From CAWCTB01 sp963798275 (GTDB taxonomy: Bacteria; Acidobacteriota; Terriglobia; Terriglobales; Acidobacteriaceae), in the NCBI GenBank assembly GCA_963798275.1, contig CAWCTB010000011.1:1-30968 (forward strand): a stretch of 30,968 bases of DNA, given 5' to 3'. The position numbers and the translations under genes are program-made. The number at the start of each line of letters is the position of its first letter. Position 1 is the stretch's first letter. This document shows, in pieces, positions 24,409 through 30,968 of this stretch. Below the pieces are notes generated by a model. It did not search any database, had not been told where the DNA came from, and saw only the letters and a list, made by a program, of their open reading frames with translations.

Positions 24409-26516
24409 CTACTCTTCTTCCTCCACCTCCGCGCCGCCCGCCGCCTTGGCGGCCGCGATGATCTTCTCCTGCGCCGCCTGCGGTACGACGTCGTAATGGT
24501 CCATTTCCATGGAGAAGCTGCCCCGGCCCTGGGTCATCGACGTCAGGTCCGTTCCGTAGGCGAGCATTTCGGCCATCGGGACCTCCGCCTTCACGATGGT
24601 CTTGCCACCCTTGTTATCCATGCCCTGGATACGTCCACGACGGCTGTTCAGGTCGCCCATGATGGCGCCGGCAAATTCGTCTGGGATCGTGATTTCGACG
24701 TTCATGACCGGCTCCAGCAGCGTCGGCTTGGCCTGCTCCATGGCCTTCTTGAAAGCGATGCGGCCCGCCGTCTTGAACGACAATTCGTTCGAATCGACGT
24801 CATGATACGAGCCGTCATAGAGCACCACCCGGAAGTCCACAACCGGAAAACCCGCCAGATATCCACGCTGTGCCGCTTCCACGATGCCCTTCTCCACCGC
24901 CGGAATGTAGTTCTTGGGAATCGCACCGCCGAAGATTTCGTTGACGAACTCGAAGTTTCCGCCGCGCGGCAACGGCTCCATCCTGATCTTGCAATCGCCG
25001 TATTGGCCGTGACCGCCGCTCTGTTTCTTGTGGCGGCCCTGCACATCGGCTCTTCCCCGAATGGTCTCGCGGTACGGCACCTTGGGCGCTTTCAGGTTCA
25101 CTTCCGTGTGATAGCGGTTCTTCAATTTGGAGACGATGACTTCGATGTGTTGCTGACCCGTGCCCGCGATCAGGAACTCCTTGGTCTGGGGATCGCGGAA
25201 GAAGCGCAACATGGCATCTTCTTCCATCAACTTGTGGATTCCGTTGCTCAGCTTGTCTTCGTCGGCGCGCGTCTTCGGTTCGATGGCAAACGTAATGGCG
25301 GGCTCCGCGAACGTCACCTGCGGATACTGGATTGGTGCAGCCTTGTCGCCCAGCGTGTCACCGGTGAGCGTATCTTTCAGCTTGGCGACAGCCCCGATGT
25401 CTCCCGCGTGCAACTCGTTCACCGGGACCGCGGTCTTGCCTTGCATGGCCGAGAGGTGAGCAAACTTCTCGCTGCTGCTGCGGGCGAAGTTCTGCAGGGT
25501 CGCGTCGTTCTTCAGTACACCCGAGTACACCTTGAAAAACGAAATGCGCCCCGAGAAGGGGTCGCTGATGGTCTTGAACACGAACAGCGAAAGAGGCTCC
25601 GAGTCGCTGACTTTGCGAACTGCGGGCTCGCCGTTGTTGGCGGTCGCGGCTGCCGCCACGGTGCCGCGCTCCACGGCGGTGGGCATGTAATCCACCACAA
25701 AGTCGAGCACTTCATCGGTGCCCATGTTGCCCAAGCCCGGAAGCAAACAATACCGGGAAGATCTTGTCCTCGCGAATGGCGTTATGCAATCCGGTGATGA
25801 TGTGCTCCGAGTCGATCGTGCCCTTCTCGAAGAACTCTTCCATCAGGGCGTCATCGCCCTCGGCCACGGCCTCGATCAGGCGCTCGTGGGCGGTCTGGGC
25901 TTCGGCCGCCAGGTCCGCGCGGAATCGGCCCAATTTTGGCTTTGCCGTTGCCGCCCATCTCATAGGTGTAGGCCTGCATTTTGATCAAGTCCACGACGCC
26001 GGTGAAGCTCTTCTCCGAGCCAATCGGCAACTGCACGGGAATGACCGTTCGTCCGAAGGCGCTGGTCAGGGACTCCATCACGCGGGTAAAGTCGGCGCGG
26101 TCGCGGTCCATGCGGGTGCAGACGATGGCGCGCGGAAGGGCGAACTTGTCGGCATAGTGCCAGATGCGTTCGGTGACGACTTCGACTCCGCTGACCGCGT
26201 CTACCACGACCAGCGCTGACTCGACCGCGGGCAGCACCATTTCGGCTTCGTGGATAAACATGTTGAAGCCGGGGGTATCAAGCAGGTTGATTTTCGTCTT
26301 ACCCCACTCCACCACGGCCGTGGCAGCGGCGATCGACATGCCCCGGGAAACTTCTTCCTCGTCGTAGTCGGTTATGGTGTTGCCTTCATCGACGCGGCCG
26401 AGCCGTTGCGTGCCTCCCGCCGTGAACAGCATGGCGGAAGCGAGGGAGGTCTTGCCGGAATGGGAGTGCCCGATCAGGGCGACGTTGCGGATGTTTCCGC
26501 CTTCGTAAGTCTTCAC
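24409..26516 (-). CDS. divergent EF-G-like translation GTPase, two +1 frameshifts
   Basis: Translation-factor GTPase with EF-G domains I-V, 701 residues after correction. The GTG at 26516 follows AAGGAG with 6-nt spacing and gives MKTYEGGNIRNVALIG. The GTPase core is atypical. The P-loop is GHSHSGKTS, switch II is DTPGFNMF in place of the DTPGHVDF of EF-G, so the catalytic His is Phe, and G4 is TRMDR instead of NKMDR. Domain IV keeps SGGHGQYGDCKI, and domain V ends in VPQAAQEKIIAA with an acidic tail. This fits the EF-G-2 or EF-G-like group rather than the main translocase. Frameshifts: remove one base at CCC 25736-25738, and one near 25934-25960 (TTTT 25934-25937 is a candidate). Confidence 0.9.
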
Positions 26517-26863
26517 GTAGGACTCCTTGAGTTGTATGAACCTTTCCGTCAACATGCTTCGCCCAAACGCGTCTAACGTCGTGCCGTGTTGGCAATCTTC
26601 GCAGGTCGGCCACTCCGCAAAGTCTCAGAGGCGCTGTTTCCCGGGAGCACGCACGATGCCCGTGCTGGAACAACCCCGGGTTGCCGGTGAGGCAAAATGG
26701 CGGGGGCACCATGCCTGGCCTGCGCATGGCGAAGCAGAACAAACTCAAAATGCTAGCACACGGCCTTTCCCGGCCTCAATGCTCCATGACCTCGGCGAGA
26801 TCGAGTTGCGTGTTCAGGCGGTTCTGGCGCCAGGGCAAGCGGCCCCGGATGCGGGCCTGATTC
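26517..26863. other. intergenic gap with no recognised gene
   Basis: This 347-nt stretch separates the EF-G-like gene from the CPBP gene, both on the minus strand. I see no convincing coding frame. The ribosome site of the EF-G-like gene is at 26523-26528. A weak TGCTAGCAT extended -10 match lies at 26750-26758 on the minus strand, about 235 nt from that start. Confidence 0.4.
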
Positions 26864-27715
26864 TCACAGGCTCTCTACCATCACTGTCGCCGGAATCGAT
26901 GGCTGCTTCCACGCCGGCGGCTCGATGCGACCCAGTGTGATTGTGCGGTAGAGCAGGTAGACTGCGACTACCAGGCAGACGATCACCGCAACGATGGAAG
27001 CCTCAGGCCCAAAGGCTCCGCCGGTGAGGATTCGCGGGCCGCTGAGCGAGCCGCGCAGCAGGCCTGTGTCGGTGGCGTTTCCCGAGACTGACATGCCGAA
27101 CAGGGAGCCTTCGGTGAAGTTCCATCCAATATGCAGGCCGATGGGCAGCCACAAACGCTGCGTCACGGCGTAGGCCGCGCCCAGCAGAATGCCGGCTTCC
27201 AGCATGATGGCCAGCGAGCTGCTTACGGTGGCTCCGCGATTGGCGAGGTGCGCCGCACCGAAGAGCGCGGACGTCAACAGCAACGCGCCCCAGGTACCAA
27301 CGATCTTCGCGCTCAGGCGGAAGAGAAGGCCGCGGAAGAGAATCTCCTCCATAAAGCCAGCCATCACGGCCAGCGCCAAACCGGCGGCAAGGGCTTGGAC
27401 ACCGCCCCAGCCCGTGGGATGGTAGACGCCCATCGCCCACAGGATCGCCATCACCCCGGCGAAAAGGGCAAACCCGGTGGCGAGTCCGGCGACGAGTTCC
27501 GGCAGGGCTCGCCTGGGATCGAGTTCGCTGATGCGACGCCGCTCAATCCAGCGGCCCCCGGCGAGGTAGACCAGGAGCACGATTGCGGCGAGGGCCAGCG
27601 GGCCGACGCTGGCGGGAAGTACCTTGTGGAAGAACGACTGACAGGCAGCAATCGCCAGCACGATGGCCAACAACGTCAGCAGCCCCAGGCCCACTTCTTT
27701 CCATCGAGTTCGCAC
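26864..27715 (-). CDS. CPBP family intramembrane glutamic endopeptidase
   Basis: Multi-pass membrane protease of the CPBP (Abi, Rce1-like) family, 283 residues from the chosen start. The three defining motifs are present: EEILFRG (Glu123, Glu124, Arg128), FGAAH (His156) and HIGWN (His195, Asn199). Between them run about eight hydrophobic helices. I chose the GTG at 27715 because GGAGG lies 8 nt upstream. The frame is open up to a TTG at 27817, but those extra 34 residues are polar and unlike a membrane protein start. Bacterial CPBP proteins take part in peptide maturation or immunity, and the substrate here is unknown. The last 20 residues are polar and cytoplasmic in character. Confidence 0.88.
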   Translation of the reverse strand: MRTRWKEVGLGLLTLLAIVLAIAACQSFFHKVLPASVGPLALAAIVLLVYLAGGRWIERRRISELDPRRALPELVAGLATGFALFAGVMAILWAMGVYHPTGWGGVQALAAGLALAVMAGFMEEILFRGLLFRLSAKIVGTWGALLLTSALFGAAHLANRGATVSSSLAIMLEAGILLGAAYAVTQRLWLPIGLHIGWNFTEGSLFGMSVSGNATDTGLLRGSLSGPRILTGGAFGPEASIVAVIVCLVVAVYLLYRTITLGRIEPPAWKQPSIPATVMVESL

Positions 27716-27868
27716 CGATCGAACCTCCGCTGTGAGCCATGGTACGCCCGGGGCCGGGCGGAAGTTCCGGAGGGAAGAGCTATCAGCTGCCAGCCGCTGG
27801 ATATCAGCTGGGACCAAGGCCTCAGGTGGCAGTCCCGCGGAGTAGAGGCCTCACTCCAACTTAAGGGA

Positions 27869-28978
27869 CTACGGAACCGCCGGTGTTAGTTCGAGGGACG
27901 ACGGCAACGCGTCGGGCGGCGCGATTGGCACCTGCGCCAGCTTTCCGGCCAGCAATCTCTCGAAGAAGCGATCGACGGCGTCGAGAATCTCGCTCGCGGT
28001 CTTCGACTCGTAGACCGACTTGCGAAGCTGCGCGCCGTGCGCCACGCCGTGGGTGAACCACGAGGCGAACTGCTTCATCTTGCCTGCCGCGCCGGGCATG
28101 CGCTCCTCGACCAGCATGCCGAAGTAGGTGCGGATCATCTCGTAGCGATCGGCGTCGGTCGGCAGGTCGTAGCGGCCGGTGAGCGTGTACTGCTCGATCT
28201 GGCGGAAGATCCAGGGATTCGACGCGGCGGTGCGGCCGATCATGACGGCATCGCAGCCGGTCTGCGCCACCATGGCGGCGGCGTCTTCGGGCGAGCGGAT
28301 GTCGCCGTTGCCGATGACCGGAATCGAGACGGCGTCTTTCAGCGCGGCAATCCACTCCCAGCGCGCCTGCCCGCTGTAGCCCTGCTCGCGGGTGCGGGCG
28401 TGCAGAGCGACGGCGGCGAGCCCACACTCCTGGGCCATCTTGGCCAGCTGCACGTGGACGACTTCCTTGTCGTTCCAGCCGGCGCGGAACTTCACGGTGA
28501 ACGGAATCTTCACCGCAGCGCGGACCGACTCGAAGATGGTCTTGATGAGCGGCAGGTCGCGCAGCAGGCCCGAGCCTCCGTTGCACTTCACGACTTTCTT
28601 CGCCGGGCAGCCGAGGTTCAGGTCGACCAGGTCGAAGCCAAGATCTTCGACCACGCGCGCGGCGTCGGCCAGGGTGGCCGGGTCGCTGCCGAAGAGTTGC
28701 GCGGAGATGGGGTGCTCGTTGCCGTAGAAGGTCAGGTACTGCTTGGCCTTCTTGTCCTTGTGGCGCACGATGCCGTCGGCCGAGGTGAACTCGGTCATCA
28801 TCAGGCCGCAGCCGCCCAGGTTGCGGATGAAGCGGCGGAAGACCGTGTCGGTGACGCCGGCCATGGGAGCCAGCACGGTAGCAGGACGAATTTCGACTCC
28901 GCCGAGCGAGACGCAGGCGGGAACGCGGGCGTCCGCGGGCGCCGTGCGCTCGGCCGGGTTGTCGAAAAACTTGTGCAC
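27869..28978 (-). CDS. dus: tRNA-dihydrouridine synthase
   Basis: FMN-dependent enzyme reducing uridines in tRNA D-loops. The product has about 369 residues. Family signatures are LAPMAGVTDTVFRRF at the first strand, the catalytic-Cys loop NLGCPAKKVVKCNGGSGLL (acid Cys in KCNGG), HARTREQGYSG, the FMN phosphate site GNGDI and GRTAASNPWIF. Overall it is closest to DusB. The open frame continues upstream without a stop into a piece of an NmrA-like protein up to 29287. That piece is a different gene, whose own stop is hidden by a frameshift. I place the dus start at the GTG 28978, with TAGAAT 4 nt upstream. The last 20 residues are Pro-rich. Confidence 0.93.
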   Translation of the reverse strand: MHKFFDNPAERTAPADARVPACVSLGGVEIRPATVLAPMAGVTDTVFRRFIRNLGGCGLMMTEFTSADGIVRHKDKKAKQYLTFYGNEHPISAQLFGSDPATLADAARVVEDLGFDLVDLNLGCPAKKVVKCNGGSGLLRDLPLIKTIFESVRAAVKIPFTVKFRAGWNDKEVVHVQLAKMAQECGLAAVALHARTREQGYSGQARWEWIAALKDAVSIPVIGNGDIRSPEDAAAMVAQTGCDAVMIGRTAASNPWIFRQIEQYTLTGRYDLPTDADRYEMIRTYFGMLVEERMPGAAGKMKQFASWFTHGVAHGAQLRKSVYESKTASEILDAVDRFFERLLAGKLAQVPIAPPDALPSSLELTPAVP

Positions 28979-28982
28979 TCTG

Positions 28983-28988
28983 ATTCTA
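28983..28988 (-). promoter_or_regulatory. -10-like box of dus
   Basis: TAGAAT on the minus strand, 4 nt before the GTG. It fits the close-box arrangement seen before folP and the SH3 gene, but the spacing is slightly short, so the true start could be a few codons away. Confidence 0.38.
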
Positions 28989-29004
28989 ACTGGTTTCGCG
29001 CGGA

Positions 29005-29287
29005 TTACGCTGCAGCCAAAACGGCGTTGACCATGGCAGCCGAGCGCTTCTTTGGCCAGAATGGTGCCGCGGCGGATCTCGCCTGTGCGATCGGGCTCGA
29101 GCAATCTCTTACCGCCGCCAGCGTACATCTCGGCGAAGAGTCCCGCCATTTGCGGAGTGGACCCTGCCTGCATCAAGGTTGGCACGGCAGCGAAGAGCGG
29201 CAGTTCCAGAACCTTCACTGGCTTGCCCAGAATCGAGGTCAGCGCGTAGGCGATGTCGGCGGCGCTGTAGTCTTCGGGACCGGCCAT
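29005..29287 (-). pseudogene. C-terminal fragment of an NmrA-like NAD(P)-binding protein
   Basis: About 93 residues resembling the C-terminal end of NmrA/NAD(P)H-binding SDR proteins: AGPEDYSAADIAYAL, GKPVKVLELP, LFAEMYAGG and GEIRRGTILAKEAL. Removing one base at CC 29040-29041 gives the natural ending ALAAMVNAVLAAA and a stop at 29005. The Rossmann fold that should make up the first two-thirds is absent. The frame is closed by a TAA two codons before the ATG at 29287, and the sequence beyond belongs to the FKBP upstream region. I read it as a remnant of a deleted gene. An assembly join is the alternative. Confidence 0.65.
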
Positions 29288-29366
29288 CTTTTAGCAGATG
29301 GCGAGGCGCGGCGCCGGTTGCGGGAGAAAAGCAAATGTCATTTTGCAGACTTGTCCAAATCAATGC

Positions 29367-29372
29367 GAGAAT
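29367..29372 (+). promoter_or_regulatory. possible extended -10 box of the FKBP gene
   Basis: TGCGAGAAT (TGn before GAGAAT) lies 7 nt before the ATG at 29380, where there is no ribosome site. It resembles the TAGAAT boxes but the first base is not T. Confidence 0.33.
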
Positions 29373-29379
29373 CAAGCAT

Positions 29380-30194
29380 ATGCAAAAACTATTCGTAACG
29401 GCGGCAGCAATGCTGACCGTCGGCATCCTTTTGCTGGGCAGTACCGTGGCCCAGCAGACTCCGGCATCGACCCCTAAACCGGCCGAATCGGCCTCAACTG
29501 CCAAAACCAGCACCACCGCCAAGCCGCACACCGCGACGGCGGCCAAGAGCACCACAGCCCCTGACGTTGACGACGCAGAAAGACAAGGTGAGCTACGCCA
29601 TCGGCATGAACATCGGGCAGAGCATGAAGAAGGATTCGCTCGACATCGACCCGAACATCCTGGCGCGCGGCCTGAAGGACGCCATGGCCGGCGGCAAGCC
29701 GCTGATGACCGACGAAGAAGCCAAGGCTGTCATGACGGACTTCCGCACCGAGATGACCAAGAAGAAGGAAGCGGAGACGCAGCACATCAGCGAAGCCAAC
29801 AAGCAGGCGGGCCAGCAATTCCTCGCCGCCAACAAAACCAAAGAGGGCGTGGTCACGCTGCCCAGCGGTCTGCAATACAAGATTCTGAAGGAAGGGACCG
29901 GACCGAAGCCGACGGCCACCGACACCGTGGTTTGCAACTACCGGGGCACGCTGCTGGACGGCACCGAGTTCGACAGCTCCTACAAGGGCGGTCAGCCCGC
30001 CACCTTCCCGCGTCGACAAGGTCATCAAGGGATGGACTGAGGCCCTGCAGCTCATGCCGGTGGGTTCGAAGTGGCAGCTCTTCATCCCCGCCGATCTGGC
30101 CTACGGCGAGCGCAGTCCGGGCGCAGAGATCGGCCCGAATTCCACGCTGATTTTCGAGATCGATCTGCTGTCGATCCAGGACAAGAACCCGTAG
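29380..30194 (+). CDS. periplasmic FKBP-type peptidyl-prolyl isomerase (FkpA-like), two +1 frameshifts
   Basis: Protein-folding enzyme that isomerises Xaa-Pro bonds, exported to the periplasm. The protein has a signal peptide (residues 1-24, ending STVAQQ) and then a Thr/Ala/Lys/Pro-rich linker. A helical dimerisation domain (KVSYAIGMNIGQSMK, DPNILARGLKDAM, DEEAKAVMTDF) precedes the FKBP domain (LPSGLQYKILKEG, YRGTLLDGTEFDSSY, VIKGWTEALQLMPVGSKWQLFIP, LAYGERSPG, LIFEIDLLSI). Two +1 shifts interrupt it: one at CCCC 29558-29561 before TLTTQKDK, and one near CCC 30007-30009 before VDKVIKGW. Correction yields 270 residues, the usual FkpA/Mip size. It stands alone between divergent and convergent genes. 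Confidence 0.92.
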
Positions 30195-30233
30195 GAGGGT
30201 TTCGCAGCAGACCGGCAAGGTAGAGCGCGACTG

Positions 30234-30755
30234 TTATTTCTTGGTTTCCGGAGGCGCCGGCAGCGGCAGGTCGGAGTTGAAAATGTCGGCGACCACCTTC
30301 CATTTGCCGTCCGCCTGCTTTTTCCAGACCTCGACGAACTTGCCATGGTCCGGCACCGGGTTGCCTTGCGCGTCTTTGGCGCTCAACTGATAGGTGCCCA
30401 CAATATAGGCCAGATCGCCGGAACGGGCGACCTCGACCTTGCTGGCCTGCCAGGACAAGGAAGTGTCCGGAGTTACCATAGGTGCCCACACGGCGCGAAT
30501 CGCCTGCGTGCCGGTGGCCAGTGGCGCGTTGGGAGGCAGCACGGTGGCGTCGTCGCTGTAATACGAAATGGTGCCGTCCAAGTCTTTGGCGGCGGCTGTC
30601 TTGGACCATTGGGCGTCCAAGTCGCGAATCGTGCTTTCATCGGCCGCGCGGGTATCCGGCGGAGTCTGGGTACAAGCTGCTGCCAGCAGGAGCAGAGTCA
30701 GACAGGCGCAGACCGCCAGGATGGAGCCTGGTTCCTTTAGGCGACGACTGGTCAT
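30234..30755 (-). CDS. DUF4440/SnoaL-like (NTF2-fold) lipoprotein
   Basis: A 173-residue secreted protein. Its lipobox LAAAC places Cys28 as the lipid anchor. The mature part is a cone-shaped NTF2-like domain with the DUF4440 pattern: ESTIRDLDAQWSKTAAAKDLDGTISYYSDDATVLPPNAP, AIRAVW, DLAYIVGTYQL and the final strand KWKVVADIFNSD. The family holds small-molecule binding and enzyme scaffolds, and no activity can be assigned. ATG 30755 follows GGAGGA with 7-nt spacing, so I prefer it to the ATG-like start 19 codons upstream. It converges on the FKBP gene, ending 39 nt away. Confidence 0.85.
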   Translation of the reverse strand: MTSRRLKEPGSILAVCACLTLLLLAAACTQTPPDTRAADESTIRDLDAQWSKTAAAKDLDGTISYYSDDATVLPPNAPLATGTQAIRAVWAPMVTPDTSLSWQASKVEVARSGDLAYIVGTYQLSAKDAQGNPVPDHGKFVEVWKKQADGKWKVVADIFNSDLPLPAPPETKK

Positions 30756-30968
30756 GGGTAAATCCTCCGAGGTTGAGCAGGAATACGATATCACCTTGGC
30801 AGCAGCCACCACCTCACGCTGGCATAGGAAACCAGGTCGCGGAAGGCTCGGATAAAGCCTTCTTCGGCCGGATGGAAGTTAAGCCGGTGAGGTCATCTTT
30901 GTTCTTCAAGCCGCCTCAGGCATAGGTTCCGCGTCGGAAAATCAGCCCAAGTCAGGAATACTCCCGGT

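Noticed and set aside
24496..25797. Plus-strand open frame across the EF-G-like gene
   Set aside because: Antisense shadow, and it even spans one of the inferred frameshift sites by chance.
27869..29287. A real NmrA-Dus fusion protein
   Set aside because: The NmrA part ends naturally at 29005 after removing one base, and dus has its own start with a promoter-like box.
28037..29398. Plus-strand open frame of about 453 codons across dus
   Set aside because: Antisense to dus and the NmrA fragment, with no recognisable domain.
8206..30194. Programmed ribosomal frameshifting as explanation of the broken genes
   Set aside because: The shifts occur in many unrelated genes, lipA needs three, and there is no shared slippery heptamer or stimulatory structure. 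Homopolymer errors explain them more simply.
30842..30862. GAAGGCT/AGCCTTC hairpin as a terminator
   Set aside because: It has no T-run, and no gene ends next to it within the window.
1..30968. CRISPR arrays, tRNA/rRNA genes, transposases, defence or biosynthetic clusters
   Set aside because: I looked for repeat-spacer periodicity, cloverleaf-like segments and the typical proteins and found none. The DegT aminotransferase is isolated from any sugar-nucleotide cluster.

Overview
The window is a stretch of a high-GC bacterial chromosome made of housekeeping and envelope genes. Gene content and protein style suggest Acidobacteriota (Terriglobia/Koribacter-like): two M13 peptidases in tandem, an orphan MlaD protein, a short PuuD-like membrane protein, a divergent EF-G paralogue, and an Acs-GNAT fusion. 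This placement rests on recalled family resemblance, not on a search. I found no tRNA, rRNA, CRISPR array, insertion sequence or phage gene.

Layout. 1-2.2 kb: the 3' part of fabF, a VOC protein, a two-helix membrane peptide and a cluster of intergenic palindromes. 2.2-4.65 kb (minus): class II photolyase and folP. 4.7-6.3 kb (plus): PBP4-type DD-carboxypeptidase. 6.4-7.7 kb (minus): DUF3891 and DUF488 proteins. 7.7-9.1 kb (plus): membrane-anchored cytochrome c and lipA. 9.1-10.9 kb (minus): hfq-hflX, tightly coupled. 11.1-13.2 kb (plus): PuuD-like protein and a DegT-type aminotransferase. 13.2-20.0 kb (minus): SH3-domain lipoprotein, two secreted M13 metallopeptidases and MlaD. 20.3-23.0 kb (minus): ADP-forming acyl-CoA synthetase fused to a GNAT domain. 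23.3-24.3 kb (plus): purM, ending at a strong hairpin terminator shared with the convergent EF-G paralogue. 24.4-29.3 kb (minus): EF-G-like GTPase, CPBP protease, dus and an NmrA fragment. 29.4-30.2 kb (plus): FKBP isomerase. 30.2-30.8 kb (minus): DUF4440 lipoprotein.

The genes do not form one pathway. Common themes are envelope and periplasm work (PBP4, SH3 lipoprotein, M13 pair, MlaD, FKBP, cytochrome c, DUF4440 lipoprotein), RNA and translation (Hfq, HflX, EF-G-like, Dus) and cofactor or central metabolism (FolP, LipA, PurM, FabF, Acs-GNAT).

Two window-wide patterns stand out. First, eight genes are broken by about twelve frameshifts. Every one is a net +1, and almost every one is cured by removing one base from a 2-4 nt homopolymer. 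They cluster at 8.4-14.1 kb and 25.7-30.0 kb, and the intervening 11 kb is clean. I read these as sequence or consensus errors, so the affected genes are probably intact in the organism. Second, TANAAT or TATAGT -10-like boxes sit only 4-16 nt before many start codons, which suggests leaderless or short-leader transcripts. I did not find a convincing new multi-gene system here.

Stretches without genes: 1564-1736, 16630-16684, 18737-18955, 20036-20262, 23014-23279 and 30756-30968 show nothing I can name beyond the promoter-like boxes listed.
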